This document shows, piece by piece, positions 23,505-32,596 of a DNA stretch of 64,000 nt. The stretch spans positions 1-64,000 of the forward strand of contig JAFXAR010000001.1 of NCBI GenBank assembly GCA_017516885.1. The letters run 5' to 3'. The translations under genes and the position numbers were made by a program. Under the pieces are notes generated by a model. It ran no database searches. It saw only the letters and a list, made by a program, of their open reading frames with translations, and was not told where the DNA came from. This DNA comes from Bacteroidaceae bacterium. Lineage in GTDB: Bacteria > Bacteroidota > Bacteroidia > Bacteroidales > Bacteroidaceae. The number at the start of each line of letters is the position of its first letter. Within the stretch, counting starts at the first letter, position 1.

Positions 23505-24392
23505 CTATTCTTCGTCGAGGTATCTTTTGACTATGCCGCCGTATTCCTCTATGCGGCGGTCGCGGAGGAATGGCCACCACTGGCGCACGGTTTCGCTGCG
23601 TTTAAGGCTTACTTCAATGACTTCGCATTGTTCTTCCTCGCCAAAATGCGCTATGAATTCGCCCTGTGGGCCGGCAACGAAACTGTGTCCCCAGAATTGT
23701 ATGCCGTTTGTCATCCCTGATGGGTCGGGCTCATGACCGCAACGGTTTACTGCAATTACCGGCAGGCCGTTGGCTACTGCATGCCCGCGCTGAACGGTTT
23801 GCCATGCACCGAGCTGGCGCTCTTTCTCTTCCGGGGTGTCGCTGCTTTCCCAGCCTATTGCGGTGGGGTATATCAGCAGTTCTGCGCCACGCAGCGCCAT
23901 GAGGCGTGCTCCTTCGGGATACCATTGGTCCCAGCATACCTGCACTCCCAAAGTTCCTACAGAGGTCCTTATTGGACGGAAACCTATGTCGCCCGGAGTG
24001 AAATAGAATTTTTCGTAATATGCAGGGTCGTCGGGGATGTGCATCTTGCGGTATTTTCCGGCAATGCTTCCGTCGCTCTCAAACACTACCGCGGTGTTAT
24101 GGTATAGCCCTTTTGCGCGCTCCTCAAAGAGTGATGTCACGAGCACAACCTTGCACTCTGCGGCAATTTTTCCATAAAACTCTGTTGAAGGGCCGGGGAT
24201 TGGCTCTGCGTAAGAGAATTTCTCTGTTGACTCCACCTGGCAGAAGTAGGGCGAATTATGCAGTTCCTGCAATATCACCAGCTGCGCGCCGCCGGCAGCA
24301 GCCTTGCGTATGCATGCAGCCAGTTTCTCTCTGTTTGCAGCAACATCAGTGCCGATGCTCTGCTGAATTATTCCAACTTTTATTGTGTCCAT
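23505..24392 (-). CDS. aguB: N-carbamoylputrescine amidohydrolase
   Basis: The 295-residue nitrilase-family enzyme hydrolyses N-carbamoylputrescine to putrescine, CO2 and ammonia. The catalytic triad is visible: Glu in ILQELHNSPYF, Lys in KYRKMHIPDD and Cys in GVQVCWDQWYPEGARL. ATG at 24392 (MDTIKVGIIQQS) is the family start; an ORF extension of 12 residues is not credible. It is the last gene of the DUF2148-aguA-aguB unit. Confidence 0.93.
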   Translation of the reverse strand: MDTIKVGIIQQSIGTDVAANREKLAACIRKAAAGGAQLVILQELHNSPYFCQVESTEKFSYAEPIPGPSTEFYGKIAAECKVVLVTSLFEERAKGLYHNTAVVFESDGSIAGKYRKMHIPDDPAYYEKFYFTPGDIGFRPIRTSVGTLGVQVCWDQWYPEGARLMALRGAELLIYPTAIGWESSDTPEEKERQLGAWQTVQRGHAVANGLPVIAVNRCGHEPDPSGMTNGIQFWGHSFVAGPQGEFIAHFGEEEQCEVIEVSLKRSETVRQWWPFLRDRRIEEYGGIVKRYLDEE

Positions 24393-24400
24393 ATATCTGT

Positions 24401-25432
24401 TTATCTTGGGTATTGCATGGTTACGCAATGCAGCGAACCATGCTGCTTGATAAGTGCGCAGCAGTCTATTCCCACAATGTCATGTGCCGGGAATGCCTTT
24501 GAGAGCCTTTCGGCAGCCAAAAGGTCATTGTCGGGCTGGCGGTATGTGGGGTAGAGCACTGTATTGTTCATGATGAGGAAATTTGCGTATGTTGCCGGCA
24601 GGCGTTCGCCATCCTCGTCAAATATCGGGTCGGGCGAGGGCAGGGCGACTGTCCTGTAGGGCTTGCCGTCGCTTGTGCGCAGAGCCATTATCTCCTCTTC
24701 CATTGCGCGGAGGCCGGCATATTGGGCGTCGTTCTCATCAGTTGCCTGCATATATACAATGGTGTCGTTTGGTGCGAAGCGTGCCACTGTGTCTACATGT
24801 CCGTCGGTGTCGTCGCCAATAAGGCTGCCGTGGCTGAGCCATAGCACATGTTCGGCATGCAGCATCTTCTTAAGGCATTTTTCAATCTCTTCCTTGCCCA
24901 TAGGCTGGTTGCGGTGCGGAGCAAGCAGGCATTGCGATGTTGTGAGTATTGTTCCCTTGCCATCGCTCTCAATAGAGCCTCCCTCAAGCACGAATGATGT
25001 GCAGTCCTCGTATTCGCCTTTTATAATGCCGGCATCGTAGAGCTTGCCGTTTATGGCATTGTCAAGTTCCGATGTAAATTTTCTGCCCCAGCCGTTGAAG
25101 CAGAAGTCAATGTAGTGGGGCACGTTGTCGCCAAGCAGGGTTATGAATGCATGGTCGCGTGCCCATGTGTCGTTTGTGTCGCATTTAAAGAAGGTGATGT
25201 TCTGCATTTTCGCTCCGCTGTTTTCGAGCAGGGTGTGAACCTTGTCGGTGTCAGGGGCTACGATGAGCAGATTCAGGCGTGAACTGATTGCTTTTGCAAG
25301 GTCGGTAAAGCATTTCTCAACTTCATCGAGCATGTAGCTCCAGTCGGTCTTTTCATGCGGCCATGTAAGCTGAATCATCTGCAGGCGATGCCACTCGGCC
25401 GGCATAAATAACTGTCGTTTCGGCTGTTCCAT
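24401..25432 (-). CDS. aguA: Agmatine deiminase
   Basis: The 343-residue enzyme converts agmatine to N-carbamoylputrescine and ammonia. It shows the pentein-fold motifs TWARDHAFI, FVLEGGSIESDGKGT, HGSLIGDDTDGHVDT and the C-terminal catalytic Cys in GSLHCVTMQ. It is followed after 8 nt by aguB, completing the two-step route to putrescine. Its ATG overlaps the upstream stop in the form TAATG. Confidence 0.95.
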   Translation of the reverse strand: MEQPKRQLFMPAEWHRLQMIQLTWPHEKTDWSYMLDEVEKCFTDLAKAISSRLNLLIVAPDTDKVHTLLENSGAKMQNITFFKCDTNDTWARDHAFITLLGDNVPHYIDFCFNGWGRKFTSELDNAINGKLYDAGIIKGEYEDCTSFVLEGGSIESDGKGTILTTSQCLLAPHRNQPMGKEEIEKCLKKMLHAEHVLWLSHGSLIGDDTDGHVDTVARFAPNDTIVYMQATDENDAQYAGLRAMEEEIMALRTSDGKPYRTVALPSPDPIFDEDGERLPATYANFLIMNNTVLYPTYRQPDNDLLAAERLSKAFPAHDIVGIDCCALIKQHGSLHCVTMQYPR

Positions 25433-25971
25433 TACTGTGGCTGTACTTTGCGTTTGCGGTCAAAGAACGGGTTCTTTGAACTTGCGCTTACCGGTATTCC
25501 TATTATATAATTGCATCCGGGCATCCAGCCAAGCTTTAGCGCTGCATAACCAACAGAGTACATTACGCGAGTGTCTAACCTTAGGTCGGCTGCTGTTGCG
25601 CAGGCTGAGCCTACAGCAATTCCCACATCAATTGTGTTCATTGCGCATGGCACTCCCTGGGCGCGCTCGCCGCAAGTGGGGTAGCCGCAGTAGCCGCAGT
25701 TGAGGCACATGGCCTCCTCGCGTGAACCGATAAGCAATACTGCCTCGGCAGAGAGGATGTTGTCGGCATCTCTCATAAGCCCGCCACGTCCCATGTTCTC
25801 GCCTATCTGGTGCAGGGCGTTGCTCAGGGCGACAATGTCGTCATCGGTTATCATTGTAATCTCTATAATGTCAACACCTTTTGCCTTTGGGGCAGTGCGT
25901 GCTGCTGTCATCATCTGTTTTGCACACTCAATTACATGCTCATGGCGTGCTTCTCTTTCATTGTATACCAT
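25432..25971 (-). CDS. DUF2148 ferredoxin-like domain protein
   Basis: The 179-residue protein has a Cys cluster CLNCGYCGYPTC and a further Cys in VPCAMN, fitting one iron-sulphur cluster in DUF2148 proteins. A second conserved part (VGSACATAADLRLDTRVMYSVG) and a hydrophobic C-terminal helix follow. Its biochemical role is unknown. It is the first gene of a three-gene unit with aguA and aguB (TAATG overlap), so a link with polyamine metabolism is possible though not shown. Confidence 0.8.
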   Translation of the reverse strand: MVYNEREARHEHVIECAKQMMTAARTAPKAKGVDIIEITMITDDDIVALSNALHQIGENMGRGGLMRDADNILSAEAVLLIGSREEAMCLNCGYCGYPTCGERAQGVPCAMNTIDVGIAVGSACATAADLRLDTRVMYSVGYAALKLGWMPGCNYIIGIPVSASSKNPFFDRKRKVQPQ

Positions 25972-25995
25972 AGTTCGCTGATTGTTTTGTTTCTG

Positions 25996-26003
25996 CGAAG
26001 ATA
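25996..26003 (-). promoter_or_regulatory. Candidate -7 box of DUF2148-aguAB operon
   Basis: The minus strand reads TCACTATCTTCG, sharing the extended core with the sbcD and threonine aldolase promoters. It is 24 nt before the ATG at 25971. Confidence 0.5.
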
Positions 26004-26362
26004 GTGATTATTTCGGAATTTCTGCATCATAAATAGTTTTCTTTCATTTCAGCTTCTATAAATTACTTGGCGATATGTTTATACATGCTTTTAATTGTTT
26101 GTGAACAATCTTTTATAAATTAACAATATTTAACAATTGGGGGGGTGAAATTGAACTTGTTATTATCTTTGCGCCGGATTGCTGCCGGATGGGTTCTTGA
26201 AACTTGCGGGATGTGCCGAAAATATACTGCATTGCCGCAACATGTTTCTACTTTACGCCAAAAAGCGCCCGCTGTAAGAATATTACGGTGTTAGTGTAAA
26301 TATTTTTTAACACAAACGGATAAAAAATAATGAATAAAAATAAAACTGTTGCAGTTTTTACT

Positions 26363-26370
26363 TATTTTTG
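26363..26370 (+). promoter_or_regulatory. Candidate -7 box of M16 peptidase gene
   Basis: TATTTTTG matches TAnnTTTG and implies a leader of about 100 nt before ATG 26477. No convincing -33 TTTG is visible. Confidence 0.4.
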
Positions 26371-26476
26371 CAAGTCGGGATTTCCTGACAATGGGTTGCG
26401 GCATTTTTTGCTGCCGCTTGATTTTGAAGCAACTGCTTCTATCTAAATGTATATTTTGTTTTAATTATATAATGTT

Positions 26477-29272
26477 ATGAAAAGATTTTTTCTTTCACTT
26501 GCGGTGGCTTTTGTCACCATCTTTGCATTCGGACAGACACAGCTGCCTGTTGACGAGAATGTGAAAATGGGAAAGCTTGAGAACGGCTTGACCTATTATA
26601 TCCGTCACAATGCCAACCCCGCGCAGCGTGCCGAGTTCTATTTGGCAACAAATGTAGGTGCTTTCCAGGAGGAGGACGACCAGGATGGCCTTGCACACTT
26701 CCTTGAGCACATGTGCTTCAACGGTACAAAGAATTTCCCCGAAAAGAAGCTGCTTGAGTATCTTCAGGGCATAGGTGCTGAGTTTGGCCGTAATATAAAT
26801 GCGTCAACCGGCTTTGAGCAGACACAGTATATGCTGAACAATATTCCTGTTACCCGTGAGGGCATAATCGATTCCTGTCTGCTTGTGCTGCACGACTATT
26901 CGCACTATGTGACATGTGACCCCAAGGAGATTGATGCCGAGCGCGGTGTAATCCTTGAGGAGCGCCGTTCACGCCGCGATGCCAACTGGAGAATGTTTGA
27001 GCGCTCTTTGCCTTATTACTTTGGAAATACACATATGGCAAAGCGTACTCTTATCGGTGGCGAAGAGCAGCTCAAGACCTTTAAGCCCGAAAGTCTTGTG
27101 AACTTCTATCGCAAGTGGTACAATCCTGACATGCAGGCAGTTGTTGTAGTGGGCGACGTTGATGTTGCAGCAGTTGAAAAGAAAATTAAGGACTTGTTCG
27201 GCTCAATTCCCGCTCCGGCAACTCCCACTGTAAAGCCGCTGATTAAGATTCCTTCAAATAAAGAGCCGCAGGTGGGTGTAATTACCGACCCCGAGGCAAG
27301 CGCTTCAATGGTGGAGCTTATATGGCGTGGCGATGCAATGCCAAAGGAGATGGCCTCTACAGATGCAGCATTTGTTGTTGACGTTGTAAAGAGTGTTATC
27401 GGCAATGTGTTCAGCGAGCGCATGCAGGCTATCACAGCATCGGCCGATGCCCCCTTTATCAATGGCGGCCTTATGATTGGCGCTCTCTGCGAAGGCTGCG
27501 AGGCTGTCCAGGCCCAGGTTGTTTTCAAGGATGGCGACTACAAGAATGCGCTTAAGGCATTCTATACTGAAATTGAGAGAATCCGCCGTTACGGAATTAC
27601 AGAAAGCGAGCTCGAGCGTGCCAAGCTTAAGCTGATTAGTGATGCCGAAAAGGCTGCCGAGGCTGCTGCTACACGCAAAAATGCTGAATTTGTATGGCCT
27701 ATACTGGGACACTTCTTCCAGAATCACTATCTGCTCGACCCGCAGGTTGAACTTCAGATGATTCAGAGCGTATGCTCTCAGATTCCTTCAATGGTATTTA
27801 AGCAGATACTTGCCGGCGCTATCACAGAAGAGAACTTTGTTGTAATATACAAGGCTCCCGAGCGCGAAGGGCTTGCTCATCCGGCTGAAGCCGACCTTCT
27901 TGCTGTAATAAATGATGTGAAGGCAGCCGAGGTGGAAGCGCCTGTTGAGGAGGGAGCAAACGAGCCTCTGCTTGACCCGGCCGCAATTGTTCCCGGCAAG
28001 GTAAAGAAGATTAAGGATATGCCTTACGGCGCAACAGAGTGGACACTCAGCAACGGCGTGAAGGTAGTGTTTATGTCTACCGACCTCAAGAAGGACGAGG
28101 TTGTTGTTGAAATTGTAAAAGAGGGTGGTGCTTCTCTCATTGCAACAGAGGAACTTCCTTCATTTGAGGATAATGTGTGGGCTCTCTACCAGTCGAACCG
28201 CGGACTTTCAAAGTTCGGCGGCGTGGAACTGAAGAAGATGCTTACAGGAAAGAATGTAGATTGCTCTATTGTTATTGACAGAGTGCGTCACGGCATTAAG
28301 GCTGTTTCAACTCCCAAGGATATTGAAACCGCAATGCAGCTGCTCTATCTGAATGTAACCGACCAGCGCTTTGATGAAACTGAGTACCAGACCGGTATCA
28401 ATCAGATTAAGGCAATGCTCCCTAACCTTGAAAAACAGCCTATGATGCAGTTCCAGAAGCATGCAAATGAGGTTCTCTACGGAGGTCACGAGCGCCGTGA
28501 GGTGTTGAGCATGGAACTCCTTGAAAAGGCCAATATCCAGGCTGTCGAGGCTGTGAGCAGACGTCTCTTTGGCGATGTTGCCGGCGCAACTGTATATGTT
28601 GTAGGCAACATTGATGCCGATGCTCTCAAGCCTCTCCTTGAGAAGTATATCGCTTCGCTCCCCGGCGGAAAGAAGGGCGCTAAGATGGTCGACCACAAGG
28701 AGAATATTGTAAGGGGCGAAATTGTAAGGGATTTCCCGATAGCAATGGAGACTCCTAAGAACACCGTGCTTCAGGTATATTCGGCAAAGATGCCTTACAG
28801 TGTGCAGAATGAGGTTCTTCTTCAGGTTGCAAAGTATTACCTTGACATGATTTACGTTGAAACTCTCCGTGAGAGCGAGGGCGGAACATACGGCGCAAGC
28901 GTAGCTACTGCCTTTATGATGGAGCCCACTCCCTATGCAGTGATGCAGGTTGCTTTTGAGACTAACCCCGAAAGCGTTGCAAAGCTCACGGAGCTTGCAA
29001 TCTCAGGCATGTACAATTTGGTAGAGGAGGGCATCCCTGCCGACAAGCTTGACATGATTATCAAGAACATTCAGAAGAACATACCTCAGGACAGAGTAAG
29101 CAACAGCTACTGGCAGAAGTGCCTGAAGTATTATGTGAATTACGGTATCGACTACGATATGGAATTTGAGTCTGCTGTAAACGGCATCACCTCAGAGGCT
29201 GTAGTTGAGGCTGTAAGGGCTCTTACAAAGGATAATAACTTTATTCAGGTGTCTATCAGTCCTGAAAAGTAA
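26477..29272 (+). CDS. Secreted M16 family zinc peptidase
   Basis: The 931-residue protein has a signal peptide (about 1-19, ending AFGQ) and two M16 halves. The N-terminal half carries the inverted zinc motif HFLEH (near residue 72) and the distal Glu in ERGVILEERRSRRD; the C-terminal half has the SEGGTYG substrate-binding loop expected of pitrilysin-type clamshells. It probably degrades peptides in the periplasm. It is a paralogue of the gene at 52745-55552, with the same order of segments. It stands as a single gene with promoter and terminator. Confidence 0.9.
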   Translation: MKRFFLSLAVAFVTIFAFGQTQLPVDENVKMGKLENGLTYYIRHNANPAQRAEFYLATNVGAFQEEDDQDGLAHFLEHMCFNGTKNFPEKKLLEYLQGIGAEFGRNINASTGFEQTQYMLNNIPVTREGIIDSCLLVLHDYSHYVTCDPKEIDAERGVILEERRSRRDANWRMFERSLPYYFGNTHMAKRTLIGGEEQLKTFKPESLVNFYRKWYNPDMQAVVVVGDVDVAAVEKKIKDLFGSIPAPATPTVKPLIKIPSNKEPQVGVITDPEASASMVELIWRGDAMPKEMASTDAAFVVDVVKSVIGNVFSERMQAITASADAPFINGGLMIGALCEGCEAVQAQVVFKDGDYKNALKAFYTEIERIRRYGITESELERAKLKLISDAEKAAEAAATRKNAEFVWPILGHFFQNHYLLDPQVELQMIQSVCSQIPSMVFKQILAGAITEENFVVIYKAPEREGLAHPAEADLLAVINDVKAAEVEAPVEEGANEPLLDPAAIVPGKVKKIKDMPYGATEWTLSNGVKVVFMSTDLKKDEVVVEIVKEGGASLIATEELPSFEDNVWALYQSNRGLSKFGGVELKKMLTGKNVDCSIVIDRVRHGIKAVSTPKDIETAMQLLYLNVTDQRFDETEYQTGINQIKAMLPNLEKQPMMQFQKHANEVLYGGHERREVLSMELLEKANIQAVEAVSRRLFGDVAGATVYVVGNIDADALKPLLEKYIASLPGGKKGAKMVDHKENIVRGEIVRDFPIAMETPKNTVLQVYSAKMPYSVQNEVLLQVAKYYLDMIYVETLRESEGGTYGASVATAFMMEPTPYAVMQVAFETNPESVAKLTELAISGMYNLVEEGIPADKLDMIIKNIQKNIPQDRVSNSYWQKCLKYYVNYGIDYDMEFESAVNGITSEAVVEAVRALTKDNNFIQVSISPEK

Positions 29273-29307
29273 GCGCATAATTCACTTTTGAATATATAAA
29301 CAAAGGG

Positions 29308-29333
29308 GCGGCCGGGAAGCAATTTTCGGCCGC
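29308..29333 (+). terminator. Terminator of first M16 gene
   Basis: GCGGCCG pairs with CGGCCGC around a 12-nt loop, followed by ACTTTTCT. Confidence 0.65.
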
Positions 29334-29347
29334 ACTTTTCTGCTTGA

Positions 29348-29379
29348 TTTGCTATTAGCGAAATTTATTTGTATCTTCG
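29348..29379 (+). promoter_or_regulatory. Promoter of ettA
   Basis: TTTG (29348-29351), 20 nt, then TATCTTCG (29372-29379) fit the Bacteroides housekeeping promoter in sequence and spacing. It lies 39 nt before the ATG. Confidence 0.75.
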
Positions 29380-29417
29380 CGGATAGTTTATGAAATTAAA
29401 TTAAGTGTTAATACTAT

Positions 29418-31115
29418 ATGGCAACAGTTGACGACAAAAAGATTATTTTCTCAATGGTTGGTCTCAGCAAGACAATAAAGCAGACCAACAAGCAGATTCT
29501 CAAGAACATCTACCTCTCTTTCTTCTATGGTGCAAAGATTGGTATTGTAGGTATGAACGGCGCCGGCAAGTCTACTCTTATGAAGATTATTGCCGGTATT
29601 GAGACCGAGTACCAGGGCAATGTGGTGTGGTCGCCCGGATATTCTGTGGGCTATCTGCCTCAGGAACCGCATCTTCAGGAGGGCAAGACCGTCATGGAGT
29701 GCGTAAAGGAGGGTGTTCAGGCAACGGTTGACGCTCTTGCCGAGTATGAGGAGATAAACCAGAAATTCGGCCTTCCCGAATATTATGAGGACGAGAATAA
29801 AATGAATGACCTTTTTGCCCGTCAGGCCGAACTGCAGGATATTATAGATGCTACTGATGCATGGAATCTTGACAGCAAGCTGGAGCGTGCCATGGCGGCC
29901 CTCCGCTGTCCTGCGCCCGATGAACTGGTTGACCACCTTTCAGGTGGCGAACGCCGCCGTGTGGCTCTCTGCCGCCTGCTTCTTCAGAAGCCCGACGTGC
30001 TTCTTCTTGACGAGCCTACCAACCACCTTGATGCTGAGAGCATTGATTGGCTTGAGCAGCACCTCAACCAGTATGAGGGTACTGTGATTGCCGTTACTCA
30101 CGACCGCTACTTCCTTGATGATGTAGCAGGCTGGATTCTCGAACTTGACCGTGGCGAGGGCATCCCCTGGCAGGGCAACTACTCTTCGTGGCTCGACCAG
30201 AAGACAAAGCGCATGGAGCAGGAGGAGAAGAGCGCAAGCAAGCGCCGCAAGACGCTGGAACGCGAGCTTGAGTGGGTGCGCATGTCACCCAAAGCGCGTC
30301 AGGCAAAGGGCAAGGCACGTCTTAACTCATACGAGCGCATGCTTAACGAGGACCAGAAGGAGCGCGAGGAGAAACTTGAGATTTTCATTCCCAACGGCCC
30401 GCGCCTCGGAAACAAGGTTATTATTGCCGATAACATTGGAAAGTCATTTGGCAGCAAGCACCTTTTCAGCAACCTGAACTTTATGCTTCCGCCTAACGGC
30501 ATTGTAGGCGTGATAGGCCCTAACGGCGCGGGAAAGACAACCCTCTTCCGCATGATTATGGGTCTTGAAACTGCCGATGAAGGCACATTTGAGGTGGGCG
30601 AGACAGTTAAAATTGCATACGTTGACCAGAACCACAAGGACATTGTTGCCGACAAGACCGTATACGAAGTAATGAGCCAGGGCAACGAGCTTATGCGCCT
30701 TGGCGGCAAGGAGGTTAATGTGCGTGCGTACCTTTCACGCTTCAATTTCTCTGGCGGCGACCAGGAGAAGAAGTGCGGCGTGCTTTCAGGCGGAGAGCGC
30801 AACCGCCTTCATCTTGCAATGGCGCTCAAGGAGGGCGGCAATGTGCTTCTCCTTGACGAGCCTACCAATGATATTGACGTGAATACCTTGCGTGCGCTTG
30901 AGGAGGGTCTTGAGAATTTTGCAGGCTGTGCTGTGGTAATCAGCCACGACCGCTGGTTCCTCGACCGTATCTGTACTCATATTATTGCATTTGAAGGCGA
31001 CGGAAATGTCTACAGCTTTGAGGGTTCTTACTCTGAATATGAGGAGAACAAGATGCGCCGTCTTGGAATTGAAGAACCCAAGAAGACACGTTACCGCAAG
31101 CTGATGGAGGATTGA
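29418..31115 (+). CDS. ettA: EttA-type ABC-F translation factor
   Basis: The 565-residue soluble protein has two ABC ATPase domains and no membrane segment. The first has Walker A GMNGAGKST and signature LSGGERRRVALCRLL; the second GPNGAGKTT and LSGGERNRLHLAMAL. Between them a charged linker (about 240-300) contains the conserved SPKARQAKGKARL region that contacts the ribosome and P-site tRNA. EttA gates entry into elongation by energy state. Length and linker match EttA rather than antibiotic-resistance ABC-F proteins. Confidence 0.92.
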   Translation: MATVDDKKIIFSMVGLSKTIKQTNKQILKNIYLSFFYGAKIGIVGMNGAGKSTLMKIIAGIETEYQGNVVWSPGYSVGYLPQEPHLQEGKTVMECVKEGVQATVDALAEYEEINQKFGLPEYYEDENKMNDLFARQAELQDIIDATDAWNLDSKLERAMAALRCPAPDELVDHLSGGERRRVALCRLLLQKPDVLLLDEPTNHLDAESIDWLEQHLNQYEGTVIAVTHDRYFLDDVAGWILELDRGEGIPWQGNYSSWLDQKTKRMEQEEKSASKRRKTLERELEWVRMSPKARQAKGKARLNSYERMLNEDQKEREEKLEIFIPNGPRLGNKVIIADNIGKSFGSKHLFSNLNFMLPPNGIVGVIGPNGAGKTTLFRMIMGLETADEGTFEVGETVKIAYVDQNHKDIVADKTVYEVMSQGNELMRLGGKEVNVRAYLSRFNFSGGDQEKKCGVLSGGERNRLHLAMALKEGGNVLLLDEPTNDIDVNTLRALEEGLENFAGCAVVISHDRWFLDRICTHIIAFEGDGNVYSFEGSYSEYEENKMRRLGIEEPKKTRYRKLMED

Positions 31116-31175
31116 TTAGGCTGATTGGGGAACAGTGTTTTCCGCTTTCTTCACTCGCTCTAAAACTATATACTC

Positions 31176-32477
31176 ATGAGCATAATTGATAGGGAGGTAA
31201 TAGACTCCATAGTCAAGGAACTTGAGATAGAGGATATACGTTCGGCCTCTATCCGCCAGGTTGGCGCAGTTGTGCGTGCTGCTGAAGCACGCACAGGCGT
31301 TGAATTTGTCCATTTTGAAATGGGTGTTCCGGGATTGCCGCCATCGGCGGTGGGCGTTAAGGCTGAGTGTGATGCGCTTCAGCGCGGCGTTGCATCGGTA
31401 TATCCCATAATAGACGGCATACCCGAAGTCAAGGAACAGGCTTCAAGGTTTGTGAAGGCATTCCTGAATACCGAAATACGCCCCGAAGGGTGTATTCCCA
31501 CAGTGGGTTCAATGCAGGCTTCATTCGCTTCGCTCATGCTCGCGTCGCAGCTTGACGAAAAGCGCGATACGGTGCTTTACATTGACCCTGGATTCCCGGT
31601 GCAGAAGATGCAGGCGCAGGTCATTGGGGTAAAGATTGCCTCGTTTGATATTGCGGAGTACCGTGGAAAACTGCTTGAGGAAAAACTGGAGAACTGCTTC
31701 AGGCGGGGCGATATTTGCGCAGTGCTCTATTCAAGTCCCAACAATCCTACATGGATGTGCCTTAACGAAGAGGAACTTGAGATAATAGGGCGTTTGGCAA
31801 CAAAATATGATGTTGTCGTCATTGAGGATATGGCCTATATGGCAATGGATTTCCGCAAGGATTTCGGTATCCCTTTCCGGCCGCCTTTCCAGCCGAGCGT
31901 GTCGCATTACACCGATAATTATGTAATTCTTATAAGCGCTTCAAAGATATTCAGCTATGCCGGCCAGCGCATAGCAATGGCATGTATAGGCGATGCGCTT
32001 TATGAACGGCATTACAATAGCCTGAGGGAGCGCTACGGAATTGCCCGCTTTGGCGCAGCGTTTGCCTATGTGTTCCTGTATTCCTTCTCATCGGGCGTGT
32101 CCCACTCGGCGCAGTGCGCAATGGCGGCAATGCTAAAGGCCGCATGCGACGGCGAGTACCGTTTCGTGGAGGATATTAAGGAGTATGCCAGCCGCACTGC
32201 GCGCATCAAGGAGATTCTGCTGCGCAACGGTTTCCATATAGTTTACGACAAGGACGATGAAGAGCCTGTCAGCGACGGTTTCTTCTTTACTGTCGGTTAT
32301 AAGGATATGGACGGCGGGGAACTGCTCAAGGAATTGCTCTATTACGGAATAAGCGGCATTGACCTTTCTACTACCGGCGCTGTGCGCAAGGGGGTGAGGG
32401 CATGCTCGTCAAATATAAAGCCGCATCATTATGCAATGCTTGAAGAGAGATTGCATAAGTTTAATGAAAATCATTAA
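31176..32477 (+). CDS. Class I/II PLP-dependent aminotransferase
   Basis: This 433-residue fold-type I enzyme shows YSSPNNPTWMCLNEEEL (the NP-x-W region), the Asp in IEDMAY, and the PLP Lys in LISASKIFSYAGQRIAM (near residue 258). Substrate cannot be told from sequence; the family contains aspartate-like and aromatic aminotransferases. It follows ettA by 60 nt on the same strand, without a clear terminator between, so co-transcription is possible. Confidence 0.85.
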   Translation: MSIIDREVIDSIVKELEIEDIRSASIRQVGAVVRAAEARTGVEFVHFEMGVPGLPPSAVGVKAECDALQRGVASVYPIIDGIPEVKEQASRFVKAFLNTEIRPEGCIPTVGSMQASFASLMLASQLDEKRDTVLYIDPGFPVQKMQAQVIGVKIASFDIAEYRGKLLEEKLENCFRRGDICAVLYSSPNNPTWMCLNEEELEIIGRLATKYDVVVIEDMAYMAMDFRKDFGIPFRPPFQPSVSHYTDNYVILISASKIFSYAGQRIAMACIGDALYERHYNSLRERYGIARFGAAFAYVFLYSFSSGVSHSAQCAMAAMLKAACDGEYRFVEDIKEYASRTARIKEILLRNGFHIVYDKDDEEPVSDGFFFTVGYKDMDGGELLKELLYYGISGIDLSTTGAVRKGVRACSSNIKPHHYAMLEERLHKFNENH

Positions 32478-32496
32478 GAAGCTGTTTGATTTTATA
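32477..32496 (+). repeat. Dispersed intergenic motif, forward copy
   Basis: AGAAGCTGTTTGATTTTATA differs from the consensus at one position. It abuts the stop codon of the aminotransferase gene and is followed by TCGCCCAA, as also near 52539. Confidence 0.55.
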
Positions 32497-32564
32497 TCGC
32501 CCAATTTTTTATAGAGCAAAAATGGCGAAATAGACAAAACTCGCTTCTACAAGAAAATACTTTT

Positions 32565-32593
32565 TAGAAATTTAAACAACTTCTGAATTTATA
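32565..32593 (-). repeat. Dispersed intergenic motif, reverse copy
   Basis: AAATTTAAACAACTTCTGAA is close to the reverse complement of the consensus. It ends only a few bases before ATG 32597. Confidence 0.45.
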
Positions 32594-32596
32594 GTT

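Larger units (their letters stand above)
25972..26476. other. Long divergent intergenic region
   Basis: This 505-nt region holds the minus-strand -7 box for the DUF2148 operon (25996-26003) and two plus-strand -7-like boxes, TATCTTTG (26164-26171) and TATTTTTG (26363-26370). The region between the two has GTGTTA...TAACAC around 26288-26313. No protein gene is supported. A small RNA from the first box or a long M16 leader are both possible. Confidence 0.4.
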
